Of a DNA stretch of 64,000 bases, positions 53,714 to 62,224 are shown piece after piece; position 1 is the first letter of the stretch; each line of letters starts with the position of its first letter. The notes beneath the pieces were generated by a model. That model had not been told where the DNA came from. It saw only the letters and a program-made list of their open reading frames with translations, and searched no databases. The translations under genes were made by a program, and so were the position numbers. Origin of the DNA: Phycisphaerae bacterium (GTDB taxonomy: Bacteria; Chloroflexota; Anaerolineae; 4572-78; J111). The DNA lies in assembly GCA_028285035.1 (NCBI GenBank), contig JANQQF010000077.1, positions 1-64,000 of the forward strand, in the 5' to 3' direction.

Positions 53714-54415
53714 TTACAGTCTCTCAGCTTCAAAATATGTTAAAACTTCTTGTAACGATCCCTGTTTATCCGCCTCAACCTCTACATTTGGCACATCCGT
53801 AATCCACCAGGTTCTTATCCCCAAACTATTTGCAGGTTTAATATCGTTTCGGACATCATCACCAATCATCCAGGTTGCACTCGGTTCACCATTCACTTTC
53901 GCCATAATCTCCTCATAATATCGAGGGTTTGGTTTGGCAAAACAGGAATTTTCCATGTGAGTCACGAGTAAGTAAGGGAAATCGGCAACCCCCGCCCACT
54001 GTAAGCGCTGATGAATAGCCGTTGCAGGGTAAAAAGGGTTTGTTGCAACGATAACTTGATAGCCTCGTAAAAAGAGTAACTTAACAAGTTGAGCAGCTTC
54101 GGGACGATAGGTGGTAACCTGTTGCAAAGATGGATATTTTTCTTGATACATTTTATCTAATAAGGTCAATACGGCATCGAGAGGATGCCCAAGTCGATCC
54201 GCAAAATCTTGCATAAATATAGCGTGGTTAGTGGCCGTTGGATCGTCGTTCGCTTGCATTGTTTTGGCTGCACCGGACATCAGTTTCCGAATATCACGAC
54301 CCTGCAACAGATCGGCCAAGGTTTCAGTCAACATATCAAAGTATGGGGGCAGAAACGCATCCATTTTGTTGCCAAGTAGCGTCTCATCGAGATCAAGCAA
54401 AATTGTTTTTGTCAT
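53714..54415 (-). CDS. HAD-superfamily hydrolase
   Basis: 233 aa: HAD motif I LLDLDETLLG with the nucleophile Asp, motif II near IVATNPF, the motif III Lys near CFAKPNPRYYEEI and motif IV WMIGDDVRNDI. It is the phosphoglycolate-phosphatase-like small-molecule class; substrate unknown. Stands alone on the minus strand. Confidence 0.88.
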   Translation of the reverse strand: MTKTILLDLDETLLGNKMDAFLPPYFDMLTETLADLLQGRDIRKLMSGAAKTMQANDDPTATNHAIFMQDFADRLGHPLDAVLTLLDKMYQEKYPSLQQVTTYRPEAAQLVKLLFLRGYQVIVATNPFYPATAIHQRLQWAGVADFPYLLVTHMENSCFAKPNPRYYEEIMAKVNGEPSATWMIGDDVRNDIKPANSLGIRTWWITDVPNVEVEADKQGSLQEVLTYFEAERL

Positions 54416-54585
54416 AAGGTTTTGGGAAATTGTAGATCAAAGGTAAGGAGATTAGCATATCTTACTCAAATCTCAAATCCTTCAACTTCTAGTCTCTAAT
54501 TTAGGTCCGTTGAACAAATGCACAAAAATTATATCAGCCAATCACTGATTTGGCGAAGGTACAATTCTATGGCTCATCGTAATTC

Positions 54586-54615
54586 TTGGAAAAGCTTTGG
54601 TCAACATGTTATAAT
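54586..54615 (+). promoter_or_regulatory. Promoter for the small membrane protein and Clp gene
   Basis: TTGGAA (54586-54591), 18 nt, perfect TATAAT (54610-54615), 40 bp before the ATG at 54656. Confidence 0.65.
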
Positions 54616-54655
54616 GTCATTAAATGTTGGTTTGCATGATTCATAGGTGAATATT

Positions 54656-54865
54656 ATGTCATTCTTAGTTGTTTGTGCTGCACTGTTTATTGTCATACTC
54701 GGTCTAGCCCTAGTCAACGGATGGTATTCGCTCATTGCCATTTGGCTAGGGAGCGTATGTCTAACGATTATGGTCGGTTGGCTTGCGTTTATTTACATCC
54801 GGCCACGCTACCCTGACTGGTGGGAGCGACACATTGTGGGAACTGACTTGCTCACAAAACTGTAG
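54656..54865 (+). CDS. Small two-helix membrane protein
   Basis: 69 aa: two membrane helices (FLVVCAALFIVILGLALVNG and LGSVCLTIMVGWLAFIYI) and a basic/aromatic tail (RPRYPDWWERHI). AGGTGA is five bases before the ATG at 54656. The Clp ATPase gene follows after 46 bp, so they share a promoter. Unrecognised family; a membrane anchor for the Clp protein is possible but only inferred from position. Confidence 0.65.
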   Translation: MSFLVVCAALFIVILGLALVNGWYSLIAIWLGSVCLTIMVGWLAFIYIRPRYPDWWERHIVGTDLLTKL

Positions 54866-54911
54866 ACCAACATCACTTCTGCCAAACCTCATATTCTACA
54901 GGAGTTTGACC

Positions 54912-57113
54912 TTGCCTTCGAAACAACAAATTGTATCTCCAAAAAAAATCTCCCAAGAATTAACCGCCGCCTTTAAACAAGCTCACAAATTAATGAAACG
55001 TAATAAGCAACGTATTATGTCTGCCGAAATCTTGTTGTTGGCTTTTGTCACAACATCAAGCGCAGAAGCTTATCAGATTTTGCAAGACTTCAGCCGCGAG
55101 CGTGGTTTCAACTGGGATGATTTTGTCCGAGATGTGGATCGCGATGCGGGTGACCGTAGACGGGTTGCGATGGACGATGAGTTGTACGTTCAGGTTGATG
55201 ATAATGACTATGCCTTGATTGGAGACAATGTTGTTACGATCTTGGACGAAGGCATTATGTATGCTGAGGATCAAGGTGAAACAGCCTGTACCTCGGCCTA
55301 TGCTCTGGCCGTAATGGCCAATATTGATATGGGGACTCACTGGCTCCTCAATCGACGTGGCATCACCGAACGGGCTGTAAAAGATGAGTTATCACGCCCT
55401 AACGCCGTCGCACAATACAACACAAAACGAAGCAAAAACAAAAAAGCCACAATCTATCACCGGGTTGATTTACAAGACAAATTAATCAATCTGCTCTCAA
55501 TCGCCTCTCACCGTCATGTAATTTTGGTGGGCGCTGCTGGCGTGGGTAAACGCTCGTTAGTCTTATCTTTGGCTCAACTAATCGCTGAGGGTAAGGGACC
55601 CGCTCGAATTAAATCCGTCATCGAAATCGATGAACGAGCCTTATTAGATGATCCAGCGAAAGAGGTCGATGCTGCACTCAATCGGGCGCGTGGGGGTATC
55701 TTGTTCATCCCCGACATTGCTCGCTTCTTCGGGGGTATCCGGGCAGAATTTCGCGAGGATGCTGGAAATGCCTTGCAAAAAGGATTTCTCTCCAGCAATG
55801 TGGTCATTATTGGCACAGCTACCCAAGAGCGTTTTAATCAGAAGTTACACAACGTCCGGGTTATCAACGAACACAGCCAGGTGCTACAAGTCCCACCCAC
55901 GAATGAAGATGAGACCGTGGAAATTCTAAAAACGCTTCATCCCAAATTTGAAAGCGACTATAACTTAACGATTACTAAGGAAAGCCTGCCCGAAGTCGTT
56001 CGTCTGGCCAAACGCTTTCAGGCCTCGGAGCCGTTACCTGGATCAGCAGTGCACTTGCTTCACCAAACCTGTGCTTTGATAAAAACGATCAGTCAACGTG
56101 GTGACGAGTCGGAAGTGGACCAAGATAATCAGCTTGACCCTGATGACGTTCTGGTTGCCACCAGCATGATCACAGGTATTCCTGTCGCTAATATGGGGGC
56201 AGATGAACGTGATCGCTATTTGAACATGGTTGATCATTTGCACAAGCGCATTGTCGGCCAAAAAGAAGCGGTCTTAGCACTAAGTCGAGCGGTAAAAATG
56301 GCTCGGGTTGGATTAAAAGATCCGAAACGCCCTATCGGTTCATTTATGTTTCTTGGTCCAACCGGGGTTGGGAAAAGTGAATTAGCCAAGGCCCTGGCTG
56401 AATTTATGTTTGGCACAGAAGACTCGCTTATCACTCTGGATATGAGTGAGTATATGGAAGACTCATCCGTTAATCGACTTATTGGATCTCCCCCTGGTTA
56501 TGTTGGGCACGAAGCAGGTGGGCAGTTAACCGATGCGGTAAAACAACAGCCTTACAGCGTTGTTTTATTTGATGAGGTAGAAAAAGCCAGTGTAAAAGTC
56601 TTTGATGTCTTACTACAGGTCTTGGATGCAGGACGTTTAACGAGTGGGCAAGGTGAAACGGTATCGTTTAGTGAATGTGTCATTCTCATGACCAGTAATA
56701 TTGGAAGCCGCTTTTTGGCTGATCCTGAGTTAAGTGAAATCGAAGCACGTGAGGAAGCAGAAGCCGCTCTAAAAGAGCATTTCCGCCCAGAATTCCTCAA
56801 CCGACTTGATGATATTATTTACTTCCATCTATTAACCCAAGATAATCTGCGGGATATTTTAGGGTTATTGATGAAAAAGGAAGAAAAGCTGATGGCCAGC
56901 CGGGATCTCACCTTAGAGGTCACACCAGCGGCTAAAACCTGGCTGCTAGAGCAAAATGAGCACCCTGAATGGGGCGCACGTCCCTTACGTCGTATCCTTC
57001 AAAAACATATTCGCGAGCCAATGGCTGATTTTCTTCTCCGTGAAGATCCAAAAGCAGGCACAACGGTGAAGGTTCGGGTAAAAGCTGGTGAATTATTATT
57101 TGAAACCAGCTAG
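54912..57113 (+). CDS. ClpB/ClpC-like Hsp100 ATPase with a degenerate first AAA domain
   Basis: 733 aa from a TTG at 54912, seven bases after AGGAG. Clp-N-like helices (10-150) precede D1 with Walker A GAAGVGKRS (from 207) but Walker B reads ILFIPD (about 263-268) instead of ILFIDE, so the catalytic Glu is gone. D2 is intact: GPTGVGKSELAKALAE (from 482) and VVLFDEVEKAS, GSPPGYVGH. The middle domain is very short. D2 should drive unfolding or disaggregation while D1 is probably non-hydrolysing. A ClpP-binding loop was not identified. Confidence 0.88.
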   Translation: MPSKQQIVSPKKISQELTAAFKQAHKLMKRNKQRIMSAEILLLAFVTTSSAEAYQILQDFSRERGFNWDDFVRDVDRDAGDRRRVAMDDELYVQVDDNDYALIGDNVVTILDEGIMYAEDQGETACTSAYALAVMANIDMGTHWLLNRRGITERAVKDELSRPNAVAQYNTKRSKNKKATIYHRVDLQDKLINLLSIASHRHVILVGAAGVGKRSLVLSLAQLIAEGKGPARIKSVIEIDERALLDDPAKEVDAALNRARGGILFIPDIARFFGGIRAEFREDAGNALQKGFLSSNVVIIGTATQERFNQKLHNVRVINEHSQVLQVPPTNEDETVEILKTLHPKFESDYNLTITKESLPEVVRLAKRFQASEPLPGSAVHLLHQTCALIKTISQRGDESEVDQDNQLDPDDVLVATSMITGIPVANMGADERDRYLNMVDHLHKRIVGQKEAVLALSRAVKMARVGLKDPKRPIGSFMFLGPTGVGKSELAKALAEFMFGTEDSLITLDMSEYMEDSSVNRLIGSPPGYVGHEAGGQLTDAVKQQPYSVVLFDEVEKASVKVFDVLLQVLDAGRLTSGQGETVSFSECVILMTSNIGSRFLADPELSEIEAREEAEAALKEHFRPEFLNRLDDIIYFHLLTQDNLRDILGLLMKKEEKLMASRDLTLEVTPAAKTWLLEQNEHPEWGARPLRRILQKHIREPMADFLLREDPKAGTTVKVRVKAGELLFETS

Positions 57114-57147
57114 CCATCAACAAATAAAAATCTAAGAACCAATTGAG

Positions 57148-57187
57148 GAGTATGCCTGCCGTTATTTACTAAAGGCTACTCTTTTTT
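57148..57187 (+). terminator. Terminator after the Clp gene
   Basis: GAGTA/TACTC and GCCT/AGGC arms (57148-57181) with a long loop, followed by six T residues. Confidence 0.65.
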
Positions 57188-57218
57188 GTTTGATATTTTG
57201 CCTGGAGTGTTTATTTTT

Positions 57219-58442
57219 ATGTCACCCCAAATCAAAAATCTGCTTTTTTGGCTTGGTGCCATCTTAACCATCGTCCTTATCACAATCTTTTATCAGCCTG
57301 CCGCAGCAAAAACAGGGTCACTTTTGATATGGATGAATAATCGCATTTATGTCATGGATATCGATACCCTTGTGTTGGATCGAATTGGCGCTGTTGGCCC
57401 CGATGAGGTTATCGCGCCCTCGCCAGGATGTTTCGGCCAATCTGATCTACCGTGCTGGGTCATTGCCGGCCAGCAATTATTTCAGGTCAAAGCCGAACGA
57501 AACCAATCTAATCAAGAGGCATACTTATCCGTTGGGCAAGATTTTCAATGGTCGGGAACTGAGATTAGTTGGTCGCCAGACGGAAGACATGTTGCTTACA
57601 CGGTTCTAAATAAAGAAACGAATCAGGCTGAAATGCGAATTTATGATGCCCAAAGTCAGCAAGTCAAAGTTGCTATTCCCGAGGTTGATCCAACAATCGA
57701 GCCTGTGTGGACTACAGCTTGTCAGGGTGGTTTCGGGGTCTCTGGGTGTTTATTAGCATACAAGGTGCGCTCAAGTGCACCTGTTCGTCTTGTTACATTA
57801 ACGTTAGCAACGAACGAGACCGTTGTATCAGAAATTGACACAGATCGCATCTTTGAATTGCTATGGACAGCCGATAATAAATTACTCTATAGCCAGCCAC
57901 AACGTCACTTTCATTCGGTAGAGGACGAAAATCCAATCTTTTCGATTCCGTCGGGCGGGCAACTCGCCAATGTATCACCAAATAGTAAGTACACGATTTA
58001 CTACCAGCCATTTACGTTATCAGATTGCGCTGAGGATGATGATTGTTTGAATTTAGGGACTTGGTTGATTGAAAATCATCTTGAGGAGGCAGAACCTTCA
58101 CTTATCTCAAACTTCAATTTAGCCCAAACTCAAGTCGATGCTCTAAATTTTATCCCAAGCTGGACCCATGATGGAAATTCGGCAGTATTTTTCCAAAATG
58201 GACAGCTCATTCATTATGATACGGTCAAAAAAGAGGCTACAATTTGGTATAAACCGGTCCGTGGGAAGTTAAGATCAGCGCCAATTTTCTCACCAAATGA
58301 AGAGGCTGTGGCATTTGTTGATAATCAGGGACAAGGTTTTTCAGAATATCGTTTAGTTGTCATCAACCCCAGATTACAACCCATTGAGCATATTGTTGAA
58401 ACAGAAACCGAATTTCGAATTTTAGCGTGGCTTCCACAGTAA
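57219..58442 (+). CDS. TolB-like beta-propeller secreted protein
   Basis: 407 aa from the ATG at 57219, GGAG 11 bases upstream. N-terminal signal/anchor helix (LLFWLGAILTIVLITIFY), then PD40/WD40-like repeats (ISWSPDGRHVAYTV, SWTHDGNSAVFF). Four to six Cys in the first half may form disulfides. Probably an extracytoplasmic binding protein; no enzyme signature. Confidence 0.75.
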   Translation: MSPQIKNLLFWLGAILTIVLITIFYQPAAAKTGSLLIWMNNRIYVMDIDTLVLDRIGAVGPDEVIAPSPGCFGQSDLPCWVIAGQQLFQVKAERNQSNQEAYLSVGQDFQWSGTEISWSPDGRHVAYTVLNKETNQAEMRIYDAQSQQVKVAIPEVDPTIEPVWTTACQGGFGVSGCLLAYKVRSSAPVRLVTLTLATNETVVSEIDTDRIFELLWTADNKLLYSQPQRHFHSVEDENPIFSIPSGGQLANVSPNSKYTIYYQPFTLSDCAEDDDCLNLGTWLIENHLEEAEPSLISNFNLAQTQVDALNFIPSWTHDGNSAVFFQNGQLIHYDTVKKEATIWYKPVRGKLRSAPIFSPNEEAVAFVDNQGQGFSEYRLVVINPRLQPIEHIVETETEFRILAWLPQ

Positions 58443-58453
58443 AGCGCAGCAAC

Positions 58454-58476
58454 AAAAAAGAGGCCTTCCGGCCTCT
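58454..58476 (-). terminator. Terminator for the FTR-like gene
   Basis: GAGGCC (58460-58465) pairs with GGCCTC (58470-58475) around TTCC; on the minus strand it is followed by six T residues. It touches the stop codon of the FTR-like gene. Confidence 0.8.
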
Positions 58477-58889
58477 CACTTAATCAGATTTAAGTCGCTA
58501 TCTAGCTCTTGATCCTTATACTCTCGCCCTTTATCAGGTGTGGGGTCCTCGACTACCCCATAAATCTGACGCCCTTCATGATCCTCAGGCAAATATTCTG
58601 TAATGGGTAATCCATCTTCATTAACAAAGAGTAGACAGTGGCAATACTTCCACTTTTTCATCTCATTACAGGCACAGAACCACCGTCGGGTTTTAATTTC
58701 CTCCTGCTTATCAGGATAGAAATTGCAAGGGCAAAGGGGTCGTCCGATGGTATCAAGGTGATGGGCTAAGCCGAGAATTACCCCTTCTGTTACTGATCGA
58801 TCTGGGTGAAATGAAGTGCCACTTTTCTCAGCATACTTTTCAGCATACTTCCACATTTTTTGCATATTTTTATCAGTGGGTTGTTCCAT
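58476..58889 (-). CDS. Ferredoxin-thioredoxin reductase catalytic subunit-like protein
   Basis: 137 aa with CPC, 16 residues, CAC, 8 residues, CHC: exactly the cysteine spacing of the FTR catalytic chain (CPC-x16-CPC-x8-CHC), which binds a 4Fe-4S cluster and a redox disulfide. The middle Pro is Ala. The family moves electrons from ferredoxin to thioredoxins. No variable chain or ferredoxin is adjacent. GGGGAG lies just before the ATG at 58889. A small gene of the virulence-factor family lies upstream. Confidence 0.88.
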   Translation of the reverse strand: MEQPTDKNMQKMWKYAEKYAEKSGTSFHPDRSVTEGVILGLAHHLDTIGRPLCPCNFYPDKQEEIKTRRWFCACNEMKKWKYCHCLLFVNEDGLPITEYLPEDHEGRQIYGVVEDPTPDKGREYKDQELDSDLNLIK

Positions 58890-58935
58890 TATTCTCCCCA
58901 ATTAATAAAATCGTCGATTACGCCATCAACTATAC

Positions 58936-59229
58936 TTAGAGTTCGCCCTTTTGGAACAACTGTAAAGCTTCAGTCTCGTTCCAGGTTTCATCAAGCTCGC
59001 TAGCAATTGTTTCAGCAACTTCTCGGGCAGAACCTTCTCGCTCGCGTTCTTTACCCCACTTAAACATAGAGGTATAGGCTGCAGCACTTGATTGACCCGC
59101 TTCGCTCGTTGCACGTTCAACAGCTTCCTGAAAACGGGCTGGCAGATTCTCTCTGACTGTACCATTTACGTCAGTCGCTTTTACACCCAATGGAATGTGT
59201 TCCCAATAAAGAATTTGATATCTTGCCAT
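58936..59229 (-). CDS. Small 'virulence factor' family protein
   Basis: 97 aa starting MARYQILYWEHIPLGVKA, with LPARFQEAVERAT and a helical C-terminus ending WNETEALQLFQKGEL. This matches the short soluble family labelled virulence factor (Pfam PF13769, from memory); its function is unknown and the name is not evidence of virulence. It lies 46 bp upstream of the FTR-like gene and is likely co-transcribed. Confidence 0.7.
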   Translation of the reverse strand: MARYQILYWEHIPLGVKATDVNGTVRENLPARFQEAVERATSEAGQSSAAAYTSMFKWGKEREREGSAREVAETIASELDETWNETEALQLFQKGEL

Positions 59230-59409
59230 TTCCCTGTGTCAATCCCTTCGTGAAATCTATAGATACTTAAATTAAATTTATGGTTTTTTTGTATTAAAAT
59301 CACTTCTAGTTTACACTTTCCGATTCAAAATTGCAACTAAATTTAGGGAGTATTTCCTTACAACAGGAACATAATCCTATACAATATACCGAATATTTCT
59401 ATAGAACTG

Positions 59410-59447
59410 AGCCTATCAAAGAACATGTACTTTGACAGGCTTATTTT
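59410..59447. terminator. Hairpin with T-rich tail upstream of the TSUP gene
   Basis: AGCCTATCAAAG (59410-59421) pairs, one mismatch, with CTTTGACAGGCT (59430-59441), then TATTTT. No plus-strand gene lies immediately upstream, so it may be a relic, a repeat (TTGACAGGCT core) or a leader hairpin of the exporter gene. Confidence 0.45.
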
Positions 59448-59497
59448 GGTCATTTACAATGCGCTCTTTAGCTTAATCTAAATATAGAGGCGAAATA

Positions 59498-60277
59498 TTG
59501 ACCTGGTATCTTTATATTGCGATCGTTATTGCAGGATTTATAGCGGGCTTCATTAATACGCTGGCTGGCAGTGGTTCTCTCATCACCTTACCACTTCTAA
59601 TCTTTTTGGGGTTACCCGCGACTGTCGCAAATGGGACAAATCGGGTCGGGGTTTTATTTCAGAGTCTCGTTTCTGGGGCCAGCTTTTATCAAAAAGGTGT
59701 TCTAGATTTACGTGGGGGGATCATTCTAGCTATTCCCGCGATTCTAGGCTCAATCATTGGGGCACGTATTGCTGTTGATCTTAACGAAGAAGTGATGCGA
59801 CGCACTATTGGTGTCCTTATGTTAGTTATGCTAGTGATTATTTTAGTTAAACCTAGCCAATGGCTAAAGGGAAAATCTGAAACCTTACACAAAAATCCGA
59901 ATTGGTGGCAAATGATTATCTTTTTTGGGGTCGGTATCTACGGCGGCTTTATTCAAGCGGGTGTAGGCATATTTTTATTAGCTAGTCTAGTTTTGGGTGT
60001 CGGCTACAATTTAGTTCAAGCCAATGCCATAAAAAGTATAATCATTCTTTGTTTTACCGTATCCGCGTTACTCGTTTTTATTTACAACGATCAAGTCAAT
60101 CTTACGGCCGGAATACTTCTGGCCATTGGGAACAGTCTGGGGGGATGGATTGCAGCTCAGGTTGCAGTTGAGCGAGGCGCAGAGTTTGTCCGATGGTTGT
60201 TAATTATTATCGTTATCGTGGCCTCAATGCAGCTTCTTGGCGTTTTTCAGCTTATCCAACAATTTTTTGCCATATAG
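59498..60277 (+). CDS. TauE/SafE (TSUP) family membrane exporter
   Basis: 259 aa, eight or so membrane helices with the duplicated signature GFINTLAGSGSLITLPLLI and GGFIQAGVGIFLLASLVLG. The family exports sulfite, sulfoacetate or related anions. TTG start after GAGGCG. No sulfur-metabolism genes are adjacent. Confidence 0.9.
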   Translation: MTWYLYIAIVIAGFIAGFINTLAGSGSLITLPLLIFLGLPATVANGTNRVGVLFQSLVSGASFYQKGVLDLRGGIILAIPAILGSIIGARIAVDLNEEVMRRTIGVLMLVMLVIILVKPSQWLKGKSETLHKNPNWWQMIIFFGVGIYGGFIQAGVGIFLLASLVLGVGYNLVQANAIKSIIILCFTVSALLVFIYNDQVNLTAGILLAIGNSLGGWIAAQVAVERGAEFVRWLLIIIVIVASMQLLGVFQLIQQFFAI

Positions 60278-60343
60278 TTCGTTGTCATATAAGCTTTACT
60301 GGCAAATAATATTTGTCTAAAATTCCGTTATTGACAATTCCCT

Positions 60344-61168
60344 ATGACATCACAACACAACTTCACAGAATGGATCATTAGACTTGGTGTTGAAGTTCGT
60401 TATCTTCACCATCAATTACCATCACTCGATTCATCAACAATTACTGAACGTACCGCTCAATACCGCAGGTTTTTACAACATATTTACAATCAAGCCAAAA
60501 AATCTCAAATCGATCTCATTCCTTATTATCAAGCTCTCGTCGAAATTGAGACCACCCTGCGCCTTATAGAAGATGGTCCCCCAGAACAGGAACGGCCTAA
60601 AGACAAAATAGCCTTATTTATTGATGCGGCCAATCTGTCTCGTACAATTGAACGCCAAACCCCTAAATCGGTTGATATTGACTATAAAAAACTTTTGGAA
60701 TATTTCTCCCGAGAAGCCTTTATCCTACGTGCTTATTACTATACTGGTATAAACAATGAAAACGAGTTGCATGACAATCGATTTTATCATTCGCTCAAAC
60801 AAAAAGGATATCATCTTGTCACCAAACGGATCAAAACATTTCAGGATGGCAAACGAAAAGGCAATCTAGATATCGAAATTGCCTTAGATATGTTGGAGCT
60901 AGCTTCAACCGTCGATCGAGTTGTTTTATTCTCAGGTGATGGAGATTTTGTTCCTGTGCTTAAACGTATAGGCAAAATGGGAGTTCGCACAGAGGTAGTT
61001 TCCTATGCGGGGGGAAGTAACAGCTCATTGGCGGCTGATCTCCGCGATACAGCCGATGTTTTTACAGATTTGGCTCAGATTATGGACCACATCATAATGA
61101 CCAAGCCAACAAATAATAATCACAAAGCAAGAACAAACAACGATAAAAAAAGTGACTTGAAATCTTAA
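60344..61168 (+). CDS. NYN-domain (LabA/DUF88-like) putative ribonuclease
   Basis: 274 aa. An N-terminal helical region (1-80) precedes a PIN-like NYN domain (about 85-255) with acidic motifs ALFIDAANL, LDIEIALDML and FSGDGDFVPVL, the expected metal-binding Asp residues. A Lys/Asn-rich tail follows. NYN proteins cleave RNA; bacterial LabA/DUF88 members have poorly known targets. Confidence 0.9.
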   Translation: MTSQHNFTEWIIRLGVEVRYLHHQLPSLDSSTITERTAQYRRFLQHIYNQAKKSQIDLIPYYQALVEIETTLRLIEDGPPEQERPKDKIALFIDAANLSRTIERQTPKSVDIDYKKLLEYFSREAFILRAYYYTGINNENELHDNRFYHSLKQKGYHLVTKRIKTFQDGKRKGNLDIEIALDMLELASTVDRVVLFSGDGDFVPVLKRIGKMGVRTEVVSYAGGSNSSLAADLRDTADVFTDLAQIMDHIIMTKPTNNNHKARTNNDKKSDLKS

Positions 61169-61183
61169 TTCCAAGTCACTTTT
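61149..61183. terminator. Intrinsic terminator at the end of the NYN gene
   Basis: AAAGTGACTTG pairs with CAAGTCACTTT; the left arm overlaps the last codons. The right arm is T-rich on both strands, so it could also end the minus-strand tRNA transcript. Confidence 0.75.
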
Positions 61184-61200
61184 AATGACACATATCGAGC

Positions 61201-61273
61201 GCCCTCGGTAGGACTCGAACCTACAACCTGCGGCTTAGAAGGCCGATGCTCTATCCGTTTGAGCTACGAGGGC
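61201..61273 (-). tRNA. tRNA-Arg (anticodon TCT)
   Basis: Cloverleaf on the minus strand: acceptor GCCCTCG/CGAGGGC, D stem GCTC/GAGC, anticodon loop CTTCTAA with anticodon TCT, T arm GTAGG-TTCGAGT-CCTAC. The discriminator base encoded at 61200 is G; CCA is not encoded. It follows the response-regulator gene on the same strand by 12 bp. Confidence 0.97.
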
Positions 61274-61285
61274 ATATTTTAGAAA

Positions 61286-61672
61286 TCATCCCTCATCTTC
61301 GCCTAAAACACGTCTAATGCTTTTTATCAAATCTTTCGGGCCAAACGGTTTAGTAATATAATCAGCAACTTTTGCAACCTGCAACCCCAACACTTTGTCA
61401 ATGCTTTGTGCCCGGGCTGTCACAACGATAACAGGAATATCTGCCAAGTCCTTATCGGCCTTCATTTGGCGATAAACTTCCCAACCATCCATATCTGGCA
61501 TCATCAAATCAAGCAACACCAAGTCTGGTTTTTCTGTTTTAATCGCTTCTAATCCCTTTGAACCGCCGACTGCACCTATGACCTCAAATCCTTCCCGTTC
61601 TAGAACAAGTCGGGTCAAATCAATCATTTCAGCTTCATCTTCGATGCAAAGAATACGTCGCGTTTGGCTCAT
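61286..61672 (-). CDS. Stand-alone response regulator receiver protein
   Basis: 128 aa REC domain: acidic pair IEDEAEMID, phosphoacceptor Asp in LVLLDLMMPDMDGWE (near 53), Thr in IVVTARA and Lys in YITKPFG. No output domain. Close paralogue of the adjacent gene; no histidine kinase in the window. Confidence 0.93.
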   Translation of the reverse strand: MSQTRRILCIEDEAEMIDLTRLVLEREGFEVIGAVGGSKGLEAIKTEKPDLVLLDLMMPDMDGWEVYRQMKADKDLADIPVIVVTARAQSIDKVLGLQVAKVADYITKPFGPKDLIKSIRRVLGEDEG

Positions 61673-61692
61673 ACCGAACTTTAATCTCCTGA

Positions 61693-62070
61693 TTAATTCT
61701 TTATCACCTTAGCTAAGCTTTGTCGCAAATCATTTGGAACAAAAGGCTTGGTCACATAATCACTAACGCCTGCTCGTTCACGAGCAATGATTTCCTCAAA
61801 AGAGCTATTACGCGCTGTAACGATAATCACTGGAATATCTTTAAGGACTGAGTCCTGTTGCATTTCTTGAAAAACTTCCCATCCGTCCATCTCTGGCATC
61901 ATAATGTCCAAAAGTACGGCATCTGGAGGCTCTTCTCGCATTGCAGCTAACCCTTCACGTCCACTTGTTGCCCCTCGAACTTGATAGTTTTGTGGCTTCA
62001 GAATTAAACTTATCAGTTCAACAACACCAGGTTCGTCATCTATGCACAGAACGTTAGTTTTCTCATTCAT
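61693..62070 (-). CDS. Stand-alone response regulator receiver protein
   Basis: 125 aa REC domain: IDDEPGVVE acidic pocket, AVLLDIMMPEMDGWEVF phosphoacceptor, IIVTARN and YVTKPFV. It is 20 bp upstream of its paralogue and should share a transcript, likely acting with a distant kinase or as a phosphate sink. Confidence 0.93.
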   Translation of the reverse strand: MNEKTNVLCIDDEPGVVELISLILKPQNYQVRGATSGREGLAAMREEPPDAVLLDIMMPEMDGWEVFQEMQQDSVLKDIPVIIVTARNSSFEEIIARERAGVSDYVTKPFVPNDLRQSLAKVIKN

Positions 62071-62224
62071 CTTGATCGGGGCCCAATTCTTCTAGTACTA
62101 ATTTAGGTTGATAAAGAAGGTTATGATTATGTAGTTTAGCATAAGCACAATGCTTTGTCCAGCCAAGTAATTTATCGCACTCAATCATAATAAGTCTCTA
62201 AAGTTAGAGATTTATTTCGTAATC

